Below are positions 24,201-32,063 of a DNA stretch of 64,000 nucleotides, piece after piece; the first letter of the stretch is position 1, and every line of letters begins with the position of its first letter. This DNA is from an uncultured Lachnospiraceae bacterium (GTDB lineage Bacteria; Bacillota; Clostridia; Lachnospirales; Lachnospiraceae), in NCBI GenBank assembly GCA_902760755.1, contig CACWHK010000002.1, forward strand, positions 61,059-125,058, given 5' to 3'. The notes below the pieces were generated by a model. The model was given only the letters and a program-made list of their open reading frames with translations, had not been told where the DNA came from and ran no database searches. Made by a program: the position numbers and the translations under genes.

Positions 24201-26891
24201 ATGAAACTGAGTAATCTCAAGAATAAAATGTTCGACGGTGATATTCATATCCGGAAACGACTGTTCGTTCTGAGTATCCTTATCACCATCGTTGCGCTCT
24301 TTATCTCACTGATCGAGCTTGCCCTTACGGACAATTCCATCACAAATGTGGTGATGCTGGGCGGAGGACTCTTTATCGTGATCCTGCTGGCTTGGTATTC
24401 GATCAAGCATGATCACTACCGGGCTGCGTCCATGATGGCTGCGATCTTTATGGGATATGTACATTTTCCGCTCTGCTTCTTCTGGGGCGGAGGGATCAAC
24501 GGAGACGCACCGCTCTGGTGTCTCTTCTCCGTTCTGTTCATGAGCCTGATCCTGAGTGGGAAGATCAAGGTAATTCTTCTGGTGGGAGAAGCAATCCTGG
24601 CCATCGTATGCTATTATCTAAGCTACACCCATCCGGAGTATATCGTTCAGAACACGAATCTGCAGGCACATCAGTATTCCCTGATCGCGCTTCTTTCCAC
24701 GAGTATAGCCATCAGTCTGATGATCGAACTTGAGATCCGTCTTTATATCCGCGAAAGTATTCAGGCTGAGAAGCAGAGAAAGGAGATCGAGCTCCTGAAC
24801 GCTTCCCAGAATCAGTTCTTCTCCAGTATGAGCCATGAGATCCGGACGCCGATCAATACCATCATCGGCCTGAATGAGATGATCCTCCGGGAGGACATCT
24901 CGGACGAAGTCGCGGAGGATGCGGCCAACATCCGTTCCGCAAGTAAGCTTCTTCTCAGTCTGATCAATGACATCCTGGATATGTCCAAGTTTGAATCCGG
25001 GCGGATGCAGCTGGCAGAATCCCCCTATCGTCTCGGGGATATGCTGTCCGACCTGGTCGGTATGTTCTGGCTTCGCGCCAAGGAGAAGAATCTGGAGTTC
25101 CATGTAAATGTGGCACCGGACATCCCGGCGGAGCTGATCGGTGATGATGTGCGGATCCGTCAGGTCCTGATCAATGTGCTGAACAATGCCATCAAGTACA
25201 CGAAGGAAGGGTCCGTAACTCTGTCCGTTCAGTGTGCAAATGTGACCGAAGAGGATGCACGTCTGGTATTCTCGGTAACGGATACCGGTATGGGCATCAA
25301 GAAGGAGGATATCCCGTACCTCTTCACGGCCTTCAAACGTGTGGATGAGGAGACCAACCGTCATATCGAGGGAACGGGACTGGGTCTTTCCATCGTGAAG
25401 AACTTCGTGGAGCTGATGGGCGGAGCTGTCCGCGTGAACAGTATCTACACGGAAGGAACCACATTTATCATAGAGATCCCACAGAAGCTGGCGGGTGAGC
25501 GTGTGATCGGAGAGACGGATATCGAGAGCCGTCACAATACAAGAAGGATTTCAGGTTATCATCAGAAGTTCGAGGCTCCCGAGGCCCGGATCCTGGTGGT
25601 GGATGATAACGCCTCCAACCTGATGGTTGTGACCAAGCTGCTGCGTGATACGAAGATCAGGATCGATACGGCTTCCGGTGGAGCAGAGGCTCTGAAGAAG
25701 ACCATCGACAATGAATATCAGGTGATCTTCATGGATCATCTGATGCCGGAAATGGACGGAATCGAGGCGCACCAGAGGATCCGGAATCAGACCGGCGGAC
25801 GGAACAAGGATACGAAGGTGGTAATCCTTACCGCAAATGCGGATGAGGAAAGCCGTGCCCTGTATGAGAAGGAAGGCTTTGACGGCTATCTTACCAAGCC
25901 TGTCAGCGGAGACCAGCTGGAGAGTGAGCTGATGCATCTCCTTCCGGCCAGCATGGTCTATGTAACCGGAGACAACGGATCCATCCTGGAGGAAACGGTT
26001 TCCTGGATGCGGAACAGCCAGACCAAGAAGCAGGTGATCATTACCACCGAAAGCGTTGCGGATCTTCCGGAGGAGCTGACCCGGGAGTACGGGATTCAGG
26101 TTCTGCCGCATAAGGTCTGCACCAACGAAGGTATTTTCAAGGACGGACTGGATATCGATACCAAGGGTGTTCTTCAGTATATGGAGAAGCCTGAGAATAT
26201 GCTGAAGCCACAGGCTCCGGACGTAAAGGAGCACGAGGCCTTCTTTGCACGGACCCTGACGAAGGCCAATAATGTCATTCATATCTCCATCTCCAGTGAG
26301 GTGGAGCAGAGCGGCTGTCCTGTCGCCGTTGAGGCATCCAAGTCCTTTGATAACGTAAATGTATTTGACTCCGGACACCTGTCCAGCGGACAGGGACTTC
26401 TGGTGCTGCTGGCAGCGAAGGCCGTGGCAGAGGGCATGCGTCCGGATGAGATCCTTGCCATGCTGGAGAAGGAGAAGAAGAATATCCGAACCAGCTTTAT
26501 CGTAGACAGTCTGGACTTTCTCGCAAGAACCGAGCAGGTGGGCGCAGGCGTTGCAAATCTTACCAAGGCGCTGATGGTTCGCCCGGTGCTTGCCATGAAG
26601 CGCGGAAAGATGTCTGTCAGCAAGGTGGCTGTCGGTTCCAGAGAGGATGCATGGAAGAAGTATATCCGGCGCTCCTTACTGACTCCGTCAAAGATTGATA
26701 AGTCGATCCTTTTTATCACCTATGTCGGGATCACAAAGAAGGAAATGGACTGGATCCGCGCCGAGGTGGAGAAGCGGATCAGCTTCGATCGGATCTACTT
26801 CCAGCAGGCATCACCGGCCATCGCGACCAACTGCGGTCCCGGAACCTTTGGTCTGTTATACCGGAAACTGGATAAGCCGAGAGAATTCTAA
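24201..26891 (+). CDS. Hybrid histidine kinase fused to a C-terminal DegV lipid-binding domain
   Basis: An 896-residue protein in one uninterrupted frame: about six membrane segments (residues 10-185), phospho-acceptor helix SSMSHEIRTPINTIIGLNEM (about 207), catalytic ATPase (DTGMGIKKEDI, GTGLGLSIVKNFV), receiver (ILVVDDNASNL, phospho-Asp in VIFMDHLMPEMDG, about 461-585), then a DegV domain (about 610-894). DegV features are VIITTESVADLPEEL, a GIFKDGLDI segment, VIHISISSEVEQSG, VNVFDSGHLSSGQGLLV, VRPVLAMKRGKM, and the terminal NCGPGTFGLLY. DegV/FakB proteins bind a fatty acid; here the domain may sense or be gated by lipid. The preferred start is ATG 24201, eight bases after GGGAG; ATG 24186 is possible. 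Confidence 0.9.
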   Translation: MKLSNLKNKMFDGDIHIRKRLFVLSILITIVALFISLIELALTDNSITNVVMLGGGLFIVILLAWYSIKHDHYRAASMMAAIFMGYVHFPLCFFWGGGINGDAPLWCLFSVLFMSLILSGKIKVILLVGEAILAIVCYYLSYTHPEYIVQNTNLQAHQYSLIALLSTSIAISLMIELEIRLYIRESIQAEKQRKEIELLNASQNQFFSSMSHEIRTPINTIIGLNEMILREDISDEVAEDAANIRSASKLLLSLINDILDMSKFESGRMQLAESPYRLGDMLSDLVGMFWLRAKEKNLEFHVNVAPDIPAELIGDDVRIRQVLINVLNNAIKYTKEGSVTLSVQCANVTEEDARLVFSVTDTGMGIKKEDIPYLFTAFKRVDEETNRHIEGTGLGLSIVKNFVELMGGAVRVNSIYTEGTTFIIEIPQKLAGERVIGETDIESRHNTRRISGYHQKFEAPEARILVVDDNASNLMVVTKLLRDTKIRIDTASGGAEALKKTIDNEYQVIFMDHLMPEMDGIEAHQRIRNQTGGRNKDTKVVILTANADEESRALYEKEGFDGYLTKPVSGDQLESELMHLLPASMVYVTGDNGSILEETVSWMRNSQTKKQVIITTESVADLPEELTREYGIQVLPHKVCTNEGIFKDGLDIDTKGVLQYMEKPENMLKPQAPDVKEHEAFFARTLTKANNVIHISISSEVEQSGCPVAVEASKSFDNVNVFDSGHLSSGQGLLVLLAAKAVAEGMRPDEILAMLEKEKKNIRTSFIVDSLDFLARTEQVGAGVANLTKALMVRPVLAMKRGKMSVSKVAVGSREDAWKKYIRRSLLTPSKIDKSILFITYVGITKKEMDWIRAEVEKRISFDRIYFQQASPAIATNCGPGTFGLLYRKLDKPREF

Positions 26892-26913
26892 ACATCATGG
26901 GAGATGACGGGAT

Positions 26914-27582
26914 ATGCTGGATATTCTGATCGTGGAAGATAATCGGGAGATCGCAGGACTGCTGACGGATTTTCTCCGGGCGGAGGGCTACACCGTAAGC
27001 ACTGCGGAAACGGGTGAGAAGGCGCTGCATCTTTATGAAATGTACGGCGCAAGGCTTCTGATCCTGGATATCAATCTGCCGGGGGAGATGGATGGCTTTG
27101 CCGTGCTTTCCAAGGTACGGGAGGGCGCAAATACCCATGTGCTGATCACCAGTGCCAGAACCGGGAAGGAGGACCAGTTAAAGGGTCTTCGGATCGGTGC
27201 GGATGATTATATCGAAAAGCCTTACGATATCGATATCCTGATGGCAAAGATCAAGGGGATCTTCAAGCGGAAGTTTGAGCTGGATGAGATCGTGGAGGGG
27301 GATATCCGTCTTAATACGGTGACGGAAAGCCTCACCGTGGGAGACAGGACCGTGGATATCACGGCAAAGGAATATGAGCTCTTAAAGCTTCTGATGGAGC
27401 ATAAGAATACGACGCTGAAGAAGGAGTATCTCTTCAACACCGTATGGGGAAGTGACTCAGAGTCGGAGCTGCAGACACTGACGGTACACATCAAATGGCT
27501 CCGGGAGAAGATCGAGAAGGATCCGAAGAAGCCGACGCACATCCTGACGGTCTGGGGTGTGGGATATCGCTTCGAAGCGTGA
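26914..27582 (+). CDS. OmpR-family response regulator
   Basis: A 222-residue regulator with a receiver domain (acidic pair in IVEDNREI, phospho-Asp in LLILDINLPGEMDG, Lys in DDYIEKPYD) and a C-terminal winged helix (about residues 125-220, ending WGVGYRFE). It starts 22 bp after the DegV-fusion kinase gene and 15 bp before another kinase gene. Its cognate partner is most simply the kinase at 27598, but the two hybrid kinases upstream could also feed it. Confidence 0.93.
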   Translation: MLDILIVEDNREIAGLLTDFLRAEGYTVSTAETGEKALHLYEMYGARLLILDINLPGEMDGFAVLSKVREGANTHVLITSARTGKEDQLKGLRIGADDYIEKPYDIDILMAKIKGIFKRKFELDEIVEGDIRLNTVTESLTVGDRTVDITAKEYELLKLLMEHKNTTLKKEYLFNTVWGSDSESELQTLTVHIKWLREKIEKDPKKPTHILTVWGVGYRFEA

Positions 27583-27597
27583 GTCTGGTGACGGAAG

Positions 27598-28818
27598 ATG
27601 AAAAGAAACGGGATCGTGATCTTAATCATACTGCTAACGGAAGTGCTGCTGGCCATCGGCAGCATCTTCCTCTTTTTACATGTGCAGGACCGGGCCGATG
27701 CACGTCAGTACCGGGTGGAGATCGAGCGGCTGAGCCGGCAGATCCGGGAGGGAGAAACGCCCGATACTTCCGGCTGTCAGTATGTGAAGAGCGTGGAGGT
27801 CTTTGATCCTTCGGTAACCGGAAATGATGACTTCGCGGCAGCCATCGGCCCGGACGGGACCGTGTACCGCATCAGTTACCGTGTAGACCGAAGTGAGAAA
27901 AGCGGAGTGATCCTGATCGCATGCATCTGGGGCGTGGTGGTGCTTCTTACCATCGCGGGCTGGGTCTATATCTATCGGAAGATCCTTCGACCCTTCCGGG
28001 AGCTTTCCGAGCTTCCCATCCAGCTTTCCAAGGGGAATCTTTCCATCCCGTTGAAGGAGGAGAAGAACCGGTATTTCGGCCGGTATCTCTGGGGGATGGA
28101 TATGCTCCGGGAGAAGCTGGAGGAGGAGAAGTCCCGGCAGCTTGCCATGGAGAAGGAGAAGAAGACACTGGTGCTCACCGTGTCCCACGATATCAAGACA
28201 CCGCTTTCGGCAATCAAGCTTTATAATAAGGCTCTGGCCAGCGGGATCTACAAGGAAGAAGAAAAGCGTCTGGAGGCGCACCGGGGGATCGACCGGAATC
28301 TGGAGGAGCTGGAGAGTTACGTGGAAGAGATCCGGGATGCGACCCGGGAGGACTTCCTGCAGCTGAAGGTGGAGGACGGAGAGTGGTACCTCTCCGATGT
28401 AATGAACAAGGTACAGGCGCTCTATGCTGAGAAGGCAGAGCATGTCCATACGAAATTCGTGATGGATACGTATACGGACTGTCTCCTGAAGGGGGATCCG
28501 GAGCGGGCTCTGGAGGTGCTTCAGAATCTGATGGAAAATGCCTTAAAGTACGGCGACGGAAAGAGTATTTCCATCCGGTTCTCCGAGGAAGAGGACTGCC
28601 GTCTTGTTACGGTGGAGAATACCGGCTGCAATCTGCCGGAGCGGGAGCTTCCGAATATCTTCGATTCCTTTTACCGGGGAAGCAATTCGGAGAAGCAGAA
28701 GGGAAGCGGACTGGGACTCTATATCTGCCGACAGCTGATGCGGGCCATGGACGGAGACATTTATGCGGAAGTTAAGGGAGACCATTTTGCGGTTACGGCG
28801 GTCTTTCGGAAAAAATAA
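27598..28818 (+). CDS. Membrane sensor histidine kinase
   Basis: A 406-residue kinase with a membrane segment at the N-terminus, a short outside loop of about 75 residues, a second membrane segment (ILIACIWGVVVLLTIAGWVY), a HAMP-like link, phospho-acceptor helix TVSHDIKTPLSAIKLYNKAL, and a catalytic ATPase (NLMENALKYG, FDSFYRGSN, GSGLGLYICRQLM). Paired with the regulator at 26914. It ends 16 bp before the LRR protein gene, which may be co-transcribed. Confidence 0.93.
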   Translation: MKRNGIVILIILLTEVLLAIGSIFLFLHVQDRADARQYRVEIERLSRQIREGETPDTSGCQYVKSVEVFDPSVTGNDDFAAAIGPDGTVYRISYRVDRSEKSGVILIACIWGVVVLLTIAGWVYIYRKILRPFRELSELPIQLSKGNLSIPLKEEKNRYFGRYLWGMDMLREKLEEEKSRQLAMEKEKKTLVLTVSHDIKTPLSAIKLYNKALASGIYKEEEKRLEAHRGIDRNLEELESYVEEIRDATREDFLQLKVEDGEWYLSDVMNKVQALYAEKAEHVHTKFVMDTYTDCLLKGDPERALEVLQNLMENALKYGDGKSISIRFSEEEDCRLVTVENTGCNLPERELPNIFDSFYRGSNSEKQKGSGLGLYICRQLMRAMDGDIYAEVKGDHFAVTAVFRKK

Positions 28819-28834
28819 TAACGGAGGTTATGGT

Positions 28835-31258
28835 ATGCGTAAAGGATGGAAAGGAATCATAATACTCGGTATCGGAGCTATGCTTCTCGCGGGAGGGCTG
28901 TTCTTAGGAGGAAACGGGGGAACCGCTTATGCAGCGGATTCGATCCCGATCGATGCGGAACATTTTGAGGATGCGAACTTCAGATCGAAGCTTATGGAAT
29001 TGTATGGAGAGGATGATGCGCTGACGCAGGATGAGATCGCATCTGCCAAAAAGTTAGATGTGAGGGACTCCTCCATCAGCAGCCTTTCGGGGATCGGCTA
29101 TTTCACTGAGCTGGAAATCCTGTATTGTGAGGATAATGACATAAGAACACTGGACCTCAGTAAGAATACAAAGCTGAAGGACCTGGAATGCTCCGGGAAT
29201 ATGTTTCTGGAATCGCTGACCTTCGGAAAGGGATCGAAGCTGCAGGTTCTTTCCTGTGAAGGATGTTACCTGACGAGTCTGGATCTTTCCCGGCTTACGG
29301 CCCTCCGTCGGCTTGACTGTCATTTAAATTATGGTCTTTCTGATCTGAAGCTTGGAGCAGCTGAGTCTTTGGAAGAACTGGATGTCTCATCTACCAAATT
29401 GAAAAATCTGGACCTTAGTACATACAAGAATCTGATAATCTGTGACTGCTCCTCTGCTTCCCTTGAAAAACTGACCCTCGGAAATCTTCCGAATCTGGAG
29501 CAGCTAAACTGCTTCGCAAACAGCCTGACGAAGCTGGATGTCGGCGGCTGCCCTGAGCTGACGCAGCTTAACTGTGCATCAAATGAACTGGAAGCTCTGG
29601 ATGTCCGGAACAATAAAAACCTGAGGACGCTGAAATGCAGCGCGAATAAGATCGGGAGTCTGGAATTCGCCGGGCATACGTTCCTCCGACAGCTGACCTG
29701 TGATACAAATAAGATCGCCAGTCTGGATCTTGATCAGGCTCCCCTGCTTGCCGTGGCACTTCAGAAGGGCGAGTATTCGGAAGGTTCGGGGACTCAGAAA
29801 TATACCCTGAAAGGGAATTCGAGTGCGGAAGATATTATCTTAGCTACGGACACGTCTGTTTCCATCAGCTGCAAAACCGTAGAGGATGTGATCGCCATCG
29901 ATGCGGATACATTTCCGGACGAGGGCTTCCGGAATTATCTCTTAAAGCGTGTGGATCTGGACCATAGCGAGGGACTTTCGGAGGCGGAGATCAATGTGGT
30001 TGAAGTGATCCGGTATGTTTCGGATTATGGTGTGAAGGATCTGACCGGGATCTCGAATTTTCCGAATCTGAAGACTCTTTCCTGCAACTTTTGCGAACTG
30101 ACATCTCTGGATGTGAGCGGGAATACAGCGCTGGAGAATCTTTACTGTGACTACAACAACATTAAAACACTGGAGCTTGGAAAGAACAAAGCACTTGTCA
30201 GCCTCGAATGTGGCTTTAATCCGCTGACTGCTTTGGATCTTTCGAAAAATACAGGACTGGAGTATCTTGGCTGCAGCAGTACCTCAATTGAATCCCTGAT
30301 CCTTACGGCCAATACGAAGCTGAAGAAAGTGGATGCCGGCGGTGCGAAGCTAAAGCGGCTGGATGTCTCAAAATGCGTTCTCCTGGAAACCCTGGATTGC
30401 ATGAAAAATGACCTTGAGACACTGGACATTTCAAAGAATACGAAGCTGAAGGATCTGGATTGCAGAAGCAATAAGATTTCAAAACTGGATCTTGGCAATA
30501 ATACCGAACTGCTTCTCCTTGATGTTGACAATACTTCGCTGAAGAGTCTGGATGTTACTCCCTGTAAGGATCTGTATTATCTTTCCTGTTGCGGGACGAA
30601 GGTGACGAAGCTTGACATCGCGGACAATCCGGATCTGCTGGAGGTTTATGCGAGCGGAGAAAAAACCACTGAGGGAAGCACCGTACGGTATTATCGGTGG
30701 ATCGATGGTCACAGCAATATGCTGATGGCGGATTCCTCCATGACCATCATCGTGAAGAAGGAAGGCTGGAGACAGGAAAGCGGAAAATGGTATTTCTATG
30801 TAAATGAGAAGCCGAAGACGTGCTGGAAGAAGCTCTCCGGTAAGTGGTACTACTTTGATCCCAAGAGCGGTGCCATGCAGACGGGCTGGAAGAAGCTGTC
30901 CGGTCAGTGGTACTATTTCGATCCCAAGAGCGGTGCCATGCAGACGGGTTGGAAGAAGCTGTCCGGTGACTGGTACTACTTCAAGGATGACGGAACCATG
31001 GCCTATAATGAATACTGCAAGGGCTACTGGCTGAATAAGGACGGAACCTGCACCTATTCCGCAAAGGCTTCCTGGAAGAAGGATAAGAAGGGCTGGTACT
31101 ATATCGACACCAAGGGCTGGTATGCAAAGAAGCGCTGGCTGAAGATCGACGGAAGCTGGTATTACTTCGATGAGGAAGGCTATATGGTGACGGGACTACG
31201 AACCATCGGAGGGAAGACCTATAAGTTCTCGGATGAAGGAGTCTGCCTGAATCCGTAG
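28835..31258 (+). CDS. Secreted leucine-rich-repeat protein with cell-wall-binding repeats
   Basis: An 807-residue exported protein: signal peptide (IIILGIGAMLLAGGLFLGG...AYAA), a first leucine-rich block (about residues 70-310; L-xx-LDLS-NTKLKDLECSGN pattern), a second block after a spacer (about 390-605), and a C-terminal wall-binding region of about eight repeats (KWYYFDPKSGAMQTGWKKLS, two of them nearly identical). The LRR surface probably binds a host or bacterial protein or glycan, as in other gut surface LRR proteins; the ligand is unknown. The ACGGAGG site fits ATG 28835. It directly follows a two-component system. Confidence 0.88.
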   Translation: MRKGWKGIIILGIGAMLLAGGLFLGGNGGTAYAADSIPIDAEHFEDANFRSKLMELYGEDDALTQDEIASAKKLDVRDSSISSLSGIGYFTELEILYCEDNDIRTLDLSKNTKLKDLECSGNMFLESLTFGKGSKLQVLSCEGCYLTSLDLSRLTALRRLDCHLNYGLSDLKLGAAESLEELDVSSTKLKNLDLSTYKNLIICDCSSASLEKLTLGNLPNLEQLNCFANSLTKLDVGGCPELTQLNCASNELEALDVRNNKNLRTLKCSANKIGSLEFAGHTFLRQLTCDTNKIASLDLDQAPLLAVALQKGEYSEGSGTQKYTLKGNSSAEDIILATDTSVSISCKTVEDVIAIDADTFPDEGFRNYLLKRVDLDHSEGLSEAEINVVEVIRYVSDYGVKDLTGISNFPNLKTLSCNFCELTSLDVSGNTALENLYCDYNNIKTLELGKNKALVSLECGFNPLTALDLSKNTGLEYLGCSSTSIESLILTANTKLKKVDAGGAKLKRLDVSKCVLLETLDCMKNDLETLDISKNTKLKDLDCRSNKISKLDLGNNTELLLLDVDNTSLKSLDVTPCKDLYYLSCCGTKVTKLDIADNPDLLEVYASGEKTTEGSTVRYYRWIDGHSNMLMADSSMTIIVKKEGWRQESGKWYFYVNEKPKTCWKKLSGKWYYFDPKSGAMQTGWKKLSGQWYYFDPKSGAMQTGWKKLSGDWYYFKDDGTMAYNEYCKGYWLNKDGTCTYSAKASWKKDKKGWYYIDTKGWYAKKRWLKIDGSWYYFDEEGYMVTGLRTIGGKTYKFSDEGVCLNP

Positions 31259-31282
31259 GCGGCAGGTTCGGTGAAGAATCGA

Positions 31283-31311
31283 TTGTATCATGTATGGTTT
31301 CATGGTAGAAT
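31283..31311 (+). promoter_or_regulatory. Putative sigma-A promoter for the superoxide reductase gene
   Basis: TTGTAT (31283-31288) and TAGAAT (31306-31311) are separated by 17 bases. They lie 84 bp upstream of the ATG at 31395. Nothing else in the gap resembles a promoter more closely. Confidence 0.5.
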
Positions 31312-31394
31312 AGAGGATAGGTGAACGGTTGGTTATGAGGGTCTATGGGGGACCTGCAGCCGACATCAATATTATAAAAAAGGAGAAGGAAAGT

Positions 31395-31769
31395 ATGGAG
31401 ATGGAATTCTATCGCTGCGTCCATTGCGGACAGATCGTTGAGGTAGTTAAGAAGACAGGTGCACCGCTGGTTTGCTGCGGTGAGGCTATGCAGAAGATCG
31501 AGCCGGGAACCACGGATGCGGCTGTTGAGAAGCACGTTCCGGTTATCTCGGTGGACGGAAATACAGTTACCGTGACTGTAGGTTCCGTTGAGCATCCGAT
31601 GCTTCCGGAGCACTATATCGAGTGGATCGCACTTGCAACCAAGGAAGGCTTCCAGAGAAAGGCTCTGAAGGCCGGAGATCCCCCGACGGTAGTTTTTGCA
31701 CTGACGGATGGCGATGAGGTGGAGGCAGCTTACGCATACTGCAATCTCCACGGACTGTGGAAATCATAA
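31395..31769 (+). CDS. Desulfoferrodoxin / superoxide reductase
   Basis: A 124-residue iron protein. The N-terminal desulforedoxin-like domain has paired cysteines (YRCVHCGQIVEVV, LVCCGEAM) for the Fe(Cys)4 centre. The C-terminal neelaredoxin domain has EKHVPVI, GSVEHPMLPEHYIEWI and CNLHGLW, supplying the Fe(His)4Cys ligands. It reduces superoxide to peroxide without releasing oxygen, in the cytoplasm of anaerobes. A strong AAAGGAGAAGGAAAG stretch precedes ATG 31395; a longer in-frame ATG at 31329 is less likely. It is single-gene, bounded by a promoter and a terminator. Confidence 0.95.
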   Translation: MEMEFYRCVHCGQIVEVVKKTGAPLVCCGEAMQKIEPGTTDAAVEKHVPVISVDGNTVTVTVGSVEHPMLPEHYIEWIALATKEGFQRKALKAGDPPTVVFALTDGDEVEAAYAYCNLHGLWKS

Positions 31770-31785
31770 GAAAGAACAAGAACAG

Positions 31786-31837
31786 AAAGACAGGGAACAG
31801 TTCTCAAAAAAAAGAGTACAGTTTCCTGTCTTTTTTT
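31786..31837 (+). terminator. Terminator after the superoxide reductase gene
   Basis: AAAGACAGGGAAC (31786-31798) pairs with GTTTCCTGTCTTT (about 31821-31833) across an A-rich loop. The stem ends in a run of seven T residues. This is a clear intrinsic terminator. Confidence 0.85.
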
Positions 31838-31874
31838 GCGGATGACCAATGTAGACAGAAAACTGACCATGAGA

Positions 31875-31893
31875 GGCGCGAGCCGGTCCTCGA
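31875..31893 (+). repeat. GGCGCGAGCCGG repeat, upstream of clpB
   Basis: GGCGCGAGCCGGTCCTCGA followed by AAAAGCATCG. Closely similar sequence occurs at 34873-34887 and 34923-34939, downstream of clpB. The copies thus flank one gene; the function is unknown. Confidence 0.5.
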
Positions 31894-31965
31894 AAAAGCA
31901 TCGCTGGCGAAGGACACAGCGCCGAGGATTGTTTTGCTTGACAGTGACCTCAATGAAATAAAATG

Positions 31966-31994
31966 TTGACATCCGATTTCGATGGTGATATAAC
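31966..31994 (+). promoter_or_regulatory. Sigma-A promoter of clpB
   Basis: A consensus TTGACA (31966-31971), a 17-base spacer, and TATAAC (31989-31994). The CIRCE operator begins 14 bases downstream, where HrcA would block the start of transcription. Confidence 0.9.
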
Positions 31995-32007
31995 AGAATC
32001 AAATAGA

Positions 32008-32034
32008 TTAGCACTCACTGCATGAGAGTGCTAA
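32008..32034 (+). promoter_or_regulatory. CIRCE element (HrcA operator)
   Basis: A perfect TTAGCACTC-N9-GAGTGCTAA inverted repeat: arms 32008-32016 and 32026-32034. This is the binding site of the heat-shock repressor HrcA. Its position between a consensus promoter and clpB means clpB is very likely induced by heat and protein misfolding stress. Confidence 0.97.
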
Positions 32035-32063
32035 CAAGTTGAAAGCGGAAGGGAGTGATCTGT

